The translations under genes were made by a program, and so were the position numbers. 64,000 nt of DNA from JACRCT01 sp049841135 (GTDB lineage Bacteria; Myxococcota; Myxococcia; Myxococcales; UBA5297). Below, piece by piece: positions 35,558-44,789 of this stretch (the stretch's first letter is position 1; every line of letters starts with the position of its first letter). The notes beneath the pieces are model-generated. The model saw only the letters and a program-made list of their open reading frames with translations. It had not been told where the DNA came from and did no database searches. Where the stretch lies: the NCBI GenBank assembly GCA_049841135.1, contig JASGHK010000001.1:620001-684000 (forward strand). The letters run 5' to 3'.

Positions 35558-36868
35558 TCAGGAGTTCTTGGGGGCAGCGAGCCCCGGTGCGTTCGGTGCG
35601 AGCCCCAGCCCCCAGACCAGCGCGAAGGCCAGCGCCACGCCGCTGTGGAACTGGATGAAGTGGCTCAAGCCGACGAAGTGGAATGCGACGAGCGAGAGCA
35701 GCGCCCCGGCCGCGACGATCGACCCGGCCCGCGAGCGCCGCCACAGCGCCAGGGCCAGCGCGAGTTGCTGAGCGAGGTAGAGCAGGAGCCCGACGATGCC
35801 CATCTCGGCCCAGACCGTCAGCTCCACGTTGTGGGCGGAGGTGTAGAGCACCGGGTCGATCTCCGGCGAGTGATACGGACGCGAGGCGACGGTGTAGTTG
35901 CCGAAGCCCACGCCGAGCACCGGGTGGTCCTTGACGGCCTTCCAGCCGATGCCCCAGGCCTGCGCCCGCTCGCCGCTCTGGACGGCGATGATCGCGTTGT
36001 CGAGCCGCACCTTCCACGTCGGCGAGAGCGTCACCGTCCCCACGCCGAGCGCCACGATGGCCAGGCCGGCGAGACGCGCCTTGCCCGGCAGCAGCGCGGC
36101 CAGCCCCAGGAACGCGATGAGCAGCGCCGCCGCCAGCGCCGCGCGCGCGTAGGACATGTACGCGCAGCCCAGCAGCGCCACCGACAGTCCCGCGGCGAGC
36201 GCGCGGCTGCGCCAGGGGCCGGGGCGCAGCGCGAAGGAGACCGACGTGCCCAAGAAGGCCAGCGCCTCGTGGGCATACTTGAGCTTGTGGAAGAAGAGCC
36301 CCAACCCGGGCCGGCGGACGCCGACCTCTTCGGGCGCGTAGTTCTGGTGCAGCCGGTGGAGCGGGAACTTGATAGGTCCCCAGGACTCCCAGGGCCACTT
36401 CACCAGCACCTGGAAGAGCCCGACGGCGGTCTCGACCAGCCACCCAATCCCCAGGCCCCAGAAGAGCAGCCTCCAGGGCACGCCGAAAGTGGCGATCACG
36501 GCCAGGGAGAGCGGCGCAAGGGTGTCCAGCGCCTGGGTCCAGCGGCCCGAGCGCGGCAGCTCCGGGCTCGAGCCCAGCGCCAGCGCCAGCAGCGGCGACA
36601 GCGCCTGGTAGGCCGCGAGCGCGACGGTGAGCAGAGCGAAGAGCCGCAGGTCCTCGGCCAGCTTCGCGCGCCGGAAGGTGGCCAGGGCCATGAGCAGCGC
36701 GCCGGCGGCAGCGGCTTGCTCGACGCCTTCCATGCCCAGGGTGCCCAGGGCCCAAAAGCCCATGAGCGCGGCGGCGGTCGTGGCGAGGCGCGACGGCTTC
36801 ACCGGCGCAGGTGCGGCGACAGGCTCAGCAGTCGCGGCAGTCGGAATGGGTGCAGGAGCAGGTTCCAC
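35558..36868 (-). CDS. O-antigen ligase/polymerase-like membrane protein
   Basis: A 436-residue polytopic protein with about eleven hydrophobic segments. The Wzy/WaaL-type signature is visible: VGFGNYTVASRPYH and then SAHNVELTVWAEMGIVGLLLYL, where the His and Gly-Asn are characteristic. Such proteins polymerise repeat units or attach glycans to a lipid core on the periplasmic side. Ligase and polymerase cannot be distinguished by sequence alone. The N-terminus has a Pro/Ala-rich extension of about 25 residues. It is next to wecB and probably in the same operon. Confidence 0.8.
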   Translation of the reverse strand: MEPAPAPIPTAATAEPVAAPAPVKPSRLATTAAALMGFWALGTLGMEGVEQAAAAGALLMALATFRRAKLAEDLRLFALLTVALAAYQALSPLLALALGSSPELPRSGRWTQALDTLAPLSLAVIATFGVPWRLLFWGLGIGWLVETAVGLFQVLVKWPWESWGPIKFPLHRLHQNYAPEEVGVRRPGLGLFFHKLKYAHEALAFLGTSVSFALRPGPWRSRALAAGLSVALLGCAYMSYARAALAAALLIAFLGLAALLPGKARLAGLAIVALGVGTVTLSPTWKVRLDNAIIAVQSGERAQAWGIGWKAVKDHPVLGVGFGNYTVASRPYHSPEIDPVLYTSAHNVELTVWAEMGIVGLLLYLAQQLALALALWRRSRAGSIVAAGALLSLVAFHFVGLSHFIQFHSGVALAFALVWGLGLAPNAPGLAAPKNS

Positions 36869-36943
36869 GGGGTGGGCAAGCTAGCCGCGACACCCCGCGC
36901 TTGTCGAGGGGGCCAGCGGGTCAGGCAGGGCTGCCAGATGGAG

Positions 36944-37287
36944 ACCGGGGGCTGAAGGCCCCCGGCTATCTGCACAAAGGCCACTGAAGTGGGCTGGGCC
37001 CCGGCACTCCCGCGTGGAGTTCATCCGCAACCAGAAGGTGCACCACGCCGCCCAGATGGCGGATGAGCTTCTTGAGCGACTGGAACCGGAACACGAGATC
37101 GTCGAGTGCGCCTCGGGTCCGCCCGGCAAGTCTTCACCTGCGGCACCCCCTGGCGAAACGGCTTCCTTCTGCAGAGCACTTCCGCCGGGATGGTTGCGGT
37201 GCGCCCGATCCTCCGCAGCGGTAGCTCGCCGGGCCAGCCCACTTTAGTGGCCTTCGTGCAGTTAGCCGGGGGCCTTCAGCCCCCGGT
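36944..37287. mobile_element. Decayed element with 54-bp terminal inverted repeats
   Basis: The left arm (36944-36997) and right arm (37234-37287) are near-perfect reverse complements. Each outer end contains the palindrome CGGGGGCTGAAGGCCCCCGG, and each inner end the block ending in CCAGCCCACTTTAGTGG. The interior of about 235 bases encodes a short piece resembling the C-terminus of an IS200-like or REP-associated transposase. The right arm ends in CCCCCGGTTTTCT, which could act as a terminator. It lies between the O-antigen ligase-like gene and lptG. Confidence 0.6.
37014..37247 (+). pseudogene. Remnant of a Y1/REP-associated transposase C-terminus
   Basis: A short frame starts with VEFIRNQKVHHAAQMADELL, which resembles the C-terminal helix of IS200-like and REP-associated tyrosine transposases (I-x-N/x-Q-x-x-HH). 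The remaining residues are Pro/Ser-rich and not transposase-like. No catalytic HUH motif or Tyr is present, so only a fragment remains. The family call rests on a few residues and is tentative. Confidence 0.4.
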
Positions 37288-37311
37288 TTTCTAAAGGTGG
37301 AGGGTCGGGGC

Positions 37312-37365
37312 CTCGACAAGCTCGGGGTGTCGGGGCCTTCGACAAGCTCTCGGTTTCGGGGCTGC
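37312..37365. repeat. REP-like direct repeats with TCGACAAGCTC core
   Basis: GGGGCCTCGACAAGCTCGGGG and GGGGCCTTCGACAAGCTCTCGG lie 25 bases apart, downstream of the decayed element. Matching core sequences occur near 13,900 and 44,630. Confidence 0.55.
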
Positions 37366-37405
37366 TAAAGATAGGCAGCTGAAACGTGACATGACTTTGG
37401 CGCCC

Positions 37406-38485
37406 CTACCGCGCCCACCTCGCGGCCACGAGCGCCCCCAAGCTCATCAGCACGAACGGCCCCCACGACGCCACGGCCGGTGGAACCATGCCCGCCATCG
37501 CCGCGGCCTTGAGCACCGCCAGCAGCGCCCAGAACCCGATGACCGTGGCGAACCCCTCCGCCAGCGCCGAGGTCAGGTAGCTGCGACGCCCCGGCCGCAG
37601 CGTGAGCGCGCAGCCCAGCAGCGCACCCGGCACTCCCGCCAGCGGGTACGCCGCCTTCGAGTGGAGCGCCATGCTCCAGCGCTCGGTCGGCAGCCCCACG
37701 TTCCGGCGCAGCTCCACCTGCTCGACCAGGTCGCGCCAGGAGAGCTGCTCCGGCCGTCCCTTGATGACCCGGAACGCCGCCGGGTCCTCGTCCAGCAGCA
37801 CCTCGCGCTCGACGAAGTGCACGACCTGCGAGGCGCTCCCGGAGAGCGTGCGCACCGTCCCGTCGCGCAGGAGCCAGCTCTGCCCACCCTTTGGCACCAT
37901 GCTCTTGGCGTCGATGCGCCGCGCCAGCCGGAAGTCCTCGGAGATGGTCAGCAGCGTCACGTCCTGGAAGCCCGTCTCGGCGTTGCCCTGGCGCAGGTGG
38001 TAGATGTTGCGCCGCCCGCGGAACCAGCGCACCTCGCCGAAGAAGGCGCCCCAGCTGCCGCCGTAGTGGAACTTGTCCAGGTGGATCTCGTCGGCGCGCC
38101 GGCTGGCGGGCGCGACGGTGAACTCGTCGGTGCCGATGACGAGACCCGCCACCAGCGCCGCCGCCGCCGCCAGCGGCCCGAAGACGTGGGCCGGCCCGAT
38201 GGCCAGCGCCCGGAGCGCCGTCCACTCGTTGCGTTTGCGCAGGCCGGCCAGCACGATGCCGGAGGCGAGCAGCATGGCGCCCGGCAGCAGCTCGTAGGCC
38301 ACGGTGACGGCCTTGTTGGCATAGAGCGCCAGGATCCAGCGCAGCGCGTCGTCGCCCTGGTAGCGCCGGGCGTTGTCGACGTAGTCCACCACCAGGTAGA
38401 TGGCGGTGAGCGCCGCGAGCGTGCCCGCGAAGGCCTTGAGCCAGTCGACCGCGAGATGGCGCCAGAGGATGCGCACGGGCCTCAC
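37406..38485 (-). CDS. lptG: LPS export permease LptG
   Basis: One of the two permease subunits of the LptB2FG ABC exporter that pulls LPS from the inner membrane into the periplasmic bridge. The 359-residue protein starts with GTG in a GTGA overlap with lptF (VRILWRHLAVDWLKAFAGTL). Hydrophobic helices lie near residues 20-45, 60-90, 100-120 and in the last 90 residues, with a large periplasmic beta-jellyroll domain between, as in the family. GALLGCALTLRPGRR and LTSALAEGFATVIGFWALLA are late family-like segments. Context with lptF and lptE supports the assignment. Confidence 0.88.
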   Translation of the reverse strand: MRPVRILWRHLAVDWLKAFAGTLAALTAIYLVVDYVDNARRYQGDDALRWILALYANKAVTVAYELLPGAMLLASGIVLAGLRKRNEWTALRALAIGPAHVFGPLAAAAALVAGLVIGTDEFTVAPASRRADEIHLDKFHYGGSWGAFFGEVRWFRGRRNIYHLRQGNAETGFQDVTLLTISEDFRLARRIDAKSMVPKGGQSWLLRDGTVRTLSGSASQVVHFVEREVLLDEDPAAFRVIKGRPEQLSWRDLVEQVELRRNVGLPTERWSMALHSKAAYPLAGVPGALLGCALTLRPGRRSYLTSALAEGFATVIGFWALLAVLKAAAMAGMVPPAVASWGPFVLMSLGALVAARWAR

Positions 38486-39600
38486 GCCTCCACCCGCGCC
38501 GCGCGGCGCAGGAGCACGAGCCCCAGCACCACGAAGAGCACGTTCGCCAGGTGCGCGCCGACGAACGGCGGGACCCGCCCGCCCTCCGCCGCCAGCTCCG
38601 CTCCGCGCGAGCAGACGTAGTAGCCGACGTACATCCCCAGCGTGGCGACCGCCCCCAGCGCCCGGGACCGCTGCCGACGCCGCAGCGCCAGGGGCACGCC
38701 GAAGGCCGCGAAGGCGACGACCGCCAGCGGCGCGGCGACGCGGTGGTGCCAGGCGGTCTCGTACATTCGGAAGCCGCCCCAGTCCGCGTTCGCTGCGGCC
38801 CTGGCCGACCGCTCCTTCAGCTCCACCGGGGTCAACTCCTCGCGCGAGGCGCCGAACCGGTAGTTGCGCAACAGGTCGCCGCCCACGCCGATGTCGAGCG
38901 AGGCCTTCTCGAAGGTCACCACCGCGTAGTCGTCCCCTTGCGCCGAGGAGCGGTGGATCTCCCCGTCCGAGAGCACCAGCCGCAGCGTGCCGCCGCTGCC
39001 GTGCGGGTCGACGACGCCCTCGTGCGCCAGCACCAGGAGCGAGGCCTCCGGGTCGCGCTCGTCGGCGAGCAGCACGTTGTTGAACCGGCGGGTCTTGGGC
39101 GAGACGCCCTGCGAGTAGAGCGTCATCGAGCGCAGCGCGTCGTAGAAGACGCCGGGCTTCACGTCGCCGGCCATGTTGCGCTTGATGAGCACGTTGACGT
39201 GGGAGCGCAGCGCGGAGAGCCCGCGCGGCTCGGGCCCCTGCCCCAGCCAGGTGCCGAAGGCCGCCAGCACCAGCGCGAAGACGAGCGGCGCCAGCCAAAG
39301 CCGCCAGGGCGCGATGCCCGAGGCGGCCAGCGCCAGCACCTCGCGGTCCTCCGACCAGCGCCCCACCACCAGCATCAGGGCGAAGAGGAAGGAGACGGGC
39401 ATGGCCATCGCCAGGAAGTGCGGCGCGAGGCACGCGAGGATCGTCCCCAGATCGGCCGGGCGCACGCCCGAGCCCAAGAGCACGTCCACCCCGCGCAAGA
39501 GCTGCATCGTCAGGAGCAGGCCGAACAGGAAGGCCAGCGCGGCCGCGAACGGGCCGGCGATCTCCAGGACGAGCGCGCGATCGAGCCGCGGGATCCTCAA
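38482..39600 (-). CDS. lptF: LPS export permease LptF
   Basis: Second permease subunit of the LPS exporter. I chose the TTG preceded by GGAGGA (LRIPRLDRALVLEIAGPFAA), giving 372 residues; an ATG at 39651 is possible but would overlap lptE. Family blocks are the early helices GLLLTMQLLRGVDVLLGSGV and FLFALMLVVGRWSEDREVLALAASG, the periplasmic domain, and GVPLALRRRQRSRALGAVATLGMYVGYY near the end. The stop overlaps the lptG start. Confidence 0.9.
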   Translation of the reverse strand: MRIPRLDRALVLEIAGPFAAALAFLFGLLLTMQLLRGVDVLLGSGVRPADLGTILACLAPHFLAMAMPVSFLFALMLVVGRWSEDREVLALAASGIAPWRLWLAPLVFALVLAAFGTWLGQGPEPRGLSALRSHVNVLIKRNMAGDVKPGVFYDALRSMTLYSQGVSPKTRRFNNVLLADERDPEASLLVLAHEGVVDPHGSGGTLRLVLSDGEIHRSSAQGDDYAVVTFEKASLDIGVGGDLLRNYRFGASREELTPVELKERSARAAANADWGGFRMYETAWHHRVAAPLAVVAFAAFGVPLALRRRQRSRALGAVATLGMYVGYYVCSRGAELAAEGGRVPPFVGAHLANVLFVVLGLVLLRRAARVEA

Positions 39601-39640
39601 GCGGTCCTCCGGGCTCCGGCTCGCCGGCCTCGTACCGGCG

Positions 39641-40183
39641 CTAGAACCCACACAGATTCTGGTACGCCTGCCTCATCAGTACGCCCGCCAGCCGCCGCAG
39701 CGCCATGCGCCGGTTGGCCTCGGCCTCCAGCACTCCAGTCGCCAGCGCGTTGGCGGTCACGTCGAGGCGCGGCAGGTAGTCCTCTCCCCCCATCACCTTC
39801 GTCTCGGCGATCTGAACCCCGCCCTTCAGGACTCGCACCACCACCGTCGCCTGCACCTGGTAGGCCGCAGTCGCCGCCGGTAGCGGCACACCGGCATCGT
39901 TGAAGCTGTTGGTGAAGATGACCGGCCCGCCGACGACAGACACGATCTCCCCGACCGCGACCGCGTCCGAGAGCTCGCCGCCTTCACGCCCGGCGCGCGC
40001 CAGCTCCTGGCGGAAGGCGTCGGTGAACGGGCCCTCGAGCCCCGGCTCGGCGGACGCGTTCCTGAAGACCGGGACGAAGAGCGTGCGCGCGCCGCCAGGC
40101 AACGGCCCGCCGCCCGCGGTGAAGCGATACCCGCAGGCGACGAGAACCGTGCTCAGGACCGCGGCGGCGAGCGCGCGCCTCAT
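39641..40183 (-). CDS. lptE: LPS-assembly lipoprotein LptE
   Basis: Outer-membrane lipoprotein that plugs the LptD barrel and helps place LPS at the surface. The 180-residue protein has a lipoprotein signal (MRRALAAAVLSTVLVACGYR, LVAC lipobox followed by GYRF, typical for LptE) and then strands and helices including LFVPVFRNASAEPGLEGPFT and FRQELARAG. It begins five bases after the leuS stop; the leuS-lptE neighbourhood is conserved in many Gram-negative bacteria. Confidence 0.88.
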   Translation of the reverse strand: MRRALAAAVLSTVLVACGYRFTAGGGPLPGGARTLFVPVFRNASAEPGLEGPFTDAFRQELARAGREGGELSDAVAVGEIVSVVGGPVIFTNSFNDAGVPLPAATAAYQVQATVVVRVLKGGVQIAETKVMGGEDYLPRLDVTANALATGVLEAEANRRMALRRLAGVLMRQAYQNLCGF

Positions 40184-40188
40184 CTGCG

Positions 40189-42680
40189 CTAGCCGACCAC
40201 GAAGTTGATGATCTTCTTGGGCACGAAGATCACCTTCTTGATGGTCTTGCCGGTCAGGTGCACAGCGATCTTCTCGTCCTTCATCGCCGCCGCCTGGACG
40301 TCCTCCTGCTTGGCGTCCATCGGCACCTGGACCTGGCCGCGCAGCTTGCCCAACACCTGCACCGCGTAGGTCACCGAGTCGTCGGTCGCGAGCGAGGCGT
40401 CGAATGCCGGCCAGGTGCGCGCCTGCAGGCTCTCGGTGGCGCCGTAGGCCTCGTCGATCTCCTCGGCGATGTGCGGCGCGACCGGCGAGATCATCACCGC
40501 CATCAGCCGGATGGCCTCGGCCATGGCGGCGCGCTCGGCCTTGTCGGTGGACGGCTGCATGGGCATCAGGAAGTTCACGAGCCTCCATGACCCGGGCGAT
40601 GGCGGTGTTGAAGCTCAGGTTCTCGACGTCGCGGGTGACGGCCTTGAGCGCCTTGTGCGTCGCCTTGCGGATGGCGAGCGCGTTGCCGGTCTCGCCGCCC
40701 ACCGGCGCCTTCTCGACCGCGGCCTCGCGCTGCGCGTAGGCCAGGCGCCAGACGCGGGACAGGAAGCGGCTGCAGCCCTCCACCTGCTCGTCCGACCAGT
40801 CGATGTCCTTCTCGGGCGGGCCGGCGAACATGACGAAGGTGCGCGCGGCGTCGGCGCCGAACTGGCCGACGATCTTCGAGGGCGCCACCGAGTTGTTCCA
40901 CCGCTTGGACATCTTGCGGCCGTCCGGGCCGTTCACGATGCCCTGGGTGACCAGGCGCTTGACCGGCTCGTCGATCTTGAGCAGGCCCATGTCGCGCATG
41001 ACCTTGGTCCAGAAGCGGAAGTACAGCAGGTGCATCACCGCGTGCTCCGGGCCGCCGACGTAGAGGTCGACCGGCAGCAGCCGCTCGGCCTCGGCCTTGT
41101 CGAACGGGGCCTTGTCGTCGTGGGGCGAGAGGTAGCGCGCGTAGTACCAGGTGGAGTCGACGAAGGTGTCCATCGTCTCCGCTTCACGGCGCGCCGGGCC
41201 TCCGCACTTGGGGCACGTGGTGTTGACCCAGTCCTTGACCTTGGCGAGCGGCGGCTCTCCGCGGCCGGTGAGCACGGTCGCCACGTCGATGTCCGGCAGC
41301 TTGACCGGCAGCTGGTCCTCGGGGACGCCGATGCCCTCGTGGTTCGGGTCGCACTTCTCGCAGTAGACGATGGGGATGGGCGTGCCCCAGTAGCGCTGGC
41401 GGCTGAAGCCCCAGTCGCGCTGGCGGTAGGTCACCGCCGGGCCGCCCTTGTCCTTGGCCTTGAGCGCGGCCGCGACCTTCTTGCGCCCCTCCTCGCTCGG
41501 CGAGCCGGTGAACTCGGCGCTCTCCTGCATGACGCCGTCGTCGGCGAAGGCCGCGGTCAGCTCGCCGGCGGTCGCCAGCTTGCCGTCCACCGGCGCGATC
41601 ACCGGCTTGATGGGCAGGCCGTATTTCTTGGCGAACTCGAAGTCGCGCTGGTCGTGCGCCGGGACGCTCATGACGGCGCCGGTGCCGTAGTCGCTGACGA
41701 CGAAGTTGGCAGCCCAGACCGGGACCTTGGCGCCGGTGAAGGGATGGATGGCGTAGGCGCCGGTGAAGACGCCCTCCTTCTCCGGCTCCTCGTCCTTCTT
41801 CTGCTGCGCCGCCTTGCGCTCCATGTCGGCGGCGAAGGCCTCGACGGCCGCCTTGGTCTGCGCGTTGAAAAGCTTGGGCATCAGCGCGTGGTCGGGCGCG
41901 ACGACGACGTAGGTCACGCCGAAGAGCGTGTCCGAGCGGGTGGTGAAGACCTCCAGCGACTCGGACTGACCATCGATCTGGAAGCGGATCGACGTGCCCT
42001 CGGACTTGCCGATCCAGTTCTTCTGCATCGACGTGACGCGCTCGGGCCACTCGCCCAGCTTCTTGTCGATGTCCTGGAGCAGCTCCTCGGAGTACCGGGT
42101 GATGCGGAAGGCCCACTCCGGCATCTTCTTGACGACCACCGGGTCGCCCGAGCGCTCGCAGGTGCCCTCCTTGACCTGCTCGTTGGCGATCACCGTGGCG
42201 CAGCCCGGGCACCAATTGACGCGGCTCATGCGCCGGTAGACCAGGCCCATCTCGCGCATCTTGAGGAAGAACCACTGGTTCCAGCGGTAGTACTCGGGAT
42301 GGCTGGTATTGATTCTCGCGATCCCAGTCGTAGGAGTAGCCGACCGACTTCATCTCCGCGATGAAGTGGGCCACGTTCTCCTTGGTGCGCTCGGCCGGGT
42401 GCCGCTTGTCCTTGATGGCGGCGTTCTCCGCGGGCAGGCCCAGGGCGTCGAAGCCCATGGGGTGCAGGACGTCGAAGCCCTTCATCCGGAAGTAGCGGGC
42501 GAGCACGTCGCCGATGAGGTAGTTGCGCACGTGCCCCATGTGCATGGCGCCGCTGGGGTACGGGAACATCTCGAGCAGGTACTTCTTCTCGCCCTTGCCC
42601 TTGAGTTTGAACAGGCCTTCCTTCTCCCAGCGCTGCTGCCACTTGGGTTCGATGGCCTTGGGTTCGTAGCGTTCTTGCAC
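40189..42680 (-). CDS. leuS: Leucyl-tRNA synthetase (two frameshifts)
   Basis: Class I aminoacyl-tRNA synthetase that charges tRNA-Leu, with a CP1 editing domain. The corrected protein has 829 residues, normal for the family. The HIGH motif is HMGH in YPSGAMHMGHVRNYLIGD (about residue 45) and KMSKR lies in GPDGRKMSKRWNNSV. The frame breaks twice. At 42311-42315 GATTC replaces GATC, and correction gives SYDWDREINTSHPEYYRWNQ. At 40579-40585 GAGCCTC replaces GAGCTC, and correction gives RVMELVNFLMPM. Because the enzyme is essential and all parts are conserved, sequence error is the likely cause. Confidence 0.93.
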
Positions 42681-42837
42681 GGCTGTCTCCTTGGGCTTGG
42701 CTGCTTGCTGGCAGGCGCGCCGCCTGCGACAGGAGCGACCTTATAGGGCGAGCCCCCCGGCCCCGGCAACGACGGAGAAGGAAGGCTCCGTATGAGGAGC
42801 ATTCAAGGCATCGCCGTTCATCCCGAGAGGCAAAGAG

Positions 42838-42915
42838 TCGCCTCGGGGCCACGCGCCGAGTTCCCCCTCTCGCGAAGCCCGAGAAGCTGGAGAGGGGGTC
42901 AGGGGGTGAGGCTCG
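42838..42915. repeat. CCCTCTC REP-like palindromic repeat
   Basis: The block starts CGCCTCGGGGCCACGCGCCGAG and ends GGAGAGGGGGTCAGGGGGTGAGG, with a TTCCCCCTCTC/GAGAGGGGG inverted pair. The same layout occurs twice near 44,580-44,745, so this is a dispersed family of about 70-80 bp. Confidence 0.65.
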
Positions 42916-42918
42916 GCC

Positions 42919-43509
42919 TTACGGCAACAGGTCGCGGACCACGACCTCGAGTCCGGTAAGGACCTCGGACCGCGCCCGGTCCGCTTCGCCGAAGACCTTG
43001 CCGAGATCGAACCGGCCGTCGACCAGGTGGAAGATCGTCAGGTCGCGCGAGCGCCAGTCGAGCAACCAGTACTCGCGGACGCCATTGCGCTCGTAGATGG
43101 CCTTCTTCTCGCCCCGGTCGTGGGAGGCGGTCGCTGGGGAGAGCACCTCCACGACGAGGTCGGGGACGACATGAAGGAATTCGCCCTCGACGGCCTGGCC
43201 CTTCGCCTGGTCCCAGCGCGCCTTGGAGAAGAAGCTGGCGTCGGGCTCGACCGTGTCGCCCGAAGGAAGCTCGAACCCCTGGCTCGAATCCAGTGCGATG
43301 CCCTGCCTGGTCTGATCGCCGTAGCGCACCAGCAGGGCAGCAACTCGAGCACCGACCTGGCCGTGTGGAAAGGCTGCCGGCGGGTTCATGACGACTCTCC
43401 CGTTGAGCAACTCGTAGTGATTGGAGTCCCGCCCCCAACGCTTCAGGGCGAAGCGGCGGAAGGCTTCTTGGCTGAGGGTCTGTGTGGACTCGAAGGTCAG
43501 TTCCAGCAT
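42919..43509 (-). CDS. Uma2-family (DUF820) PD-(D/E)XK endonuclease-like protein
   Basis: A 196-residue protein of the Uma2 group. The conserved core is visible: VEPDASFFSKARW, then VPDLVVEVLSPATASHDRGEKKAIYERNGVREYWLLDW written in pieces as PDLVVEVLSP and KKAIYERNGVREYW. This pattern gives the PD-(D/E)XK acidic residues and Lys. Family members are widespread, often in many copies, and their natural target is unclear. The divergent peroxidase gene begins 122 bases away. The start was set at MLELTFEST since upstream sequence is not conserved-looking. Confidence 0.85.
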   Translation of the reverse strand: MLELTFESTQTLSQEAFRRFALKRWGRDSNHYELLNGRVVMNPPAAFPHGQVGARVAALLVRYGDQTRQGIALDSSQGFELPSGDTVEPDASFFSKARWDQAKGQAVEGEFLHVVPDLVVEVLSPATASHDRGEKKAIYERNGVREYWLLDWRSRDLTIFHLVDGRFDLGKVFGEADRARSEVLTGLEVVVRDLLP

Positions 43510-43630
43510 GGCGTCCTGATTGTACGGACGGGGCTCGCCAGCCCGCAAACCCAGGACGGCACGAAGGTCTGGTTCCAGCCCCGGTTTGTTGGCTATCCTC
43601 CGCCGCCCTCACGTTCAGGAGAACGCCACC

Positions 43631-44551
43631 ATGGCCCGCCCCCAGTCCGCCATCCTCCCGGAATCCAGCAACTTCGCGCTCTTCATGACCCTGCTCGTCC
43701 GGCCGGGGGGCGGCCAGTCCGTGCGCAGCGTCGGCGGCCTCTTGGAGGGCATCGCTTCGGATGTCGCCAAGCTGGCCGGCAAGCCCGCCCCTCACTGCGC
43801 CATGGGCATCGGCTCGCAGCGCTGGGACGAGGTGACCGGCAAGGCCCGGCCCAAGCACCTGGCGCCCTTCAAGCTGGTGCGCGACGGCGCCCGGGTGGCG
43901 CCCTCGACGCCCGCCGACCTCTTCTTCCACCTCCACTCCGACCACCACGACGCCAACTTCGCGCTGGCCCGCGAGATCCGCAGGGCGCTGGGCGACGCGG
44001 TGACCCTGGTCGAGGAGGTGCACGGCTTCAAGCACTTCGGCGGGCGCGACCTGACCGGCTTCGTGGACGGCACCGAGAACCCCAAAGGCGACGACCGGGC
44101 CCCGGTGGCGTTGGTCGGCGAGGAGGAGCCGGGCTTCGAGGGCGGCAGCTACGTGAACATCCAGCGCTACGTCCACGACCTGGTGGCCTGGGAGAAGGTG
44201 TCGGTGCAGGAGCAGGAAGGCGTCATCGGCCGCACCAAGGCCGAGGACCAGGAGCTACCCGACGAGACCAAGCCCAAGACGGCGCACATCGCGCGGGTGG
44301 TCATCGAGGAGGACGGCAAGGAGCTGGAGATCGTGCGGCACAGCATGCCGTACGGCACCACCCACGAAGCCGGGCTCTTCTTCGTGGCCTACGGCAAGAC
44401 GCCCGAGAACTTCGAGAAGATGCTCACGCGGATGATGGTGGCCGAGCGTCACGGCCACCACGACCACCTGATGCGCTACACGCGCGCCGTCACCGGCTGC
44501 CAGTTCTTCGTGCCGTCCGCGGAGTTCCTGGAGCAGCTCGCCACGAGCTGA
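43631..44551 (+). CDS. DyP-type haem peroxidase (YfeX-like)
   Basis: A 306-residue dye-decolorising peroxidase. The signature GFVDGTENP (GxxDG, distal Asp) is clear near residue 142, preceded by EEVHGFKHFGGRDLT. The haem-ligand His probably lies in RHSMPYGTTHEAGLFFVAYG, with the late TRAVTGCQFFVPS as the closing block. No signal peptide is seen, so it is the cytoplasmic (YfeX-like) type that reduces peroxides using a haem. A GGAG ribosome-binding site precedes the ATG. It is divergent from the Uma2 gene. Confidence 0.93.
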   Translation: MARPQSAILPESSNFALFMTLLVRPGGGQSVRSVGGLLEGIASDVAKLAGKPAPHCAMGIGSQRWDEVTGKARPKHLAPFKLVRDGARVAPSTPADLFFHLHSDHHDANFALAREIRRALGDAVTLVEEVHGFKHFGGRDLTGFVDGTENPKGDDRAPVALVGEEEPGFEGGSYVNIQRYVHDLVAWEKVSVQEQEGVIGRTKAEDQELPDETKPKTAHIARVVIEEDGKELEIVRHSMPYGTTHEAGLFFVAYGKTPENFEKMLTRMMVAERHGHHDHLMRYTRAVTGCQFFVPSAEFLEQLATS

Positions 44552-44579
44552 GCCGAGTGGCGCAAGGCCCGCGGCCGCC

Positions 44580-44745
44580 AACTCTCGGATCGCCCCGAGT
44601 TCCCCCTCTGCGTCCCTGTCCTGAGCTTGTCGAAGGAGAAGCCGGAGAGGGGTCAGGGATGAAGCTCGGTCCGACCTCGCCTCAGGGTCACGCGCCGGGT
44701 TCCCCCTCTCCGCTTGCCGGAGAGGGGGTCAGGGGGTGAGGCACG
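44580..44745. repeat. Two copies of the CCCTCTC palindromic repeat
   Basis: Both copies have a GTTCCCCCTCT...GGAGAGGGGTCAGGG layout, at about 44580-44655 and 44680-44745. The first copy also contains CCTGAGCTTGTCGAAGG, the other REP-like core of this window. The gap lies between convergent DyP and SDR genes. Confidence 0.65.
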
Positions 44746-44789
44746 CCGAGTGCGCTTGGAGCCCGGATCCGAGGCTCCGCGGGAGTGGC

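Noticed and set aside
40469..42364. 631-residue plus-strand frame opposite leuS
   Set aside because: Shadow of leuS with no recognisable domain.
40189..42680. leuS as a true pseudogene because of two frameshifts
   Set aside because: It is essential, the rest is fully conserved, and both breaks share the same palindrome pattern as other breaks, so error is more likely.
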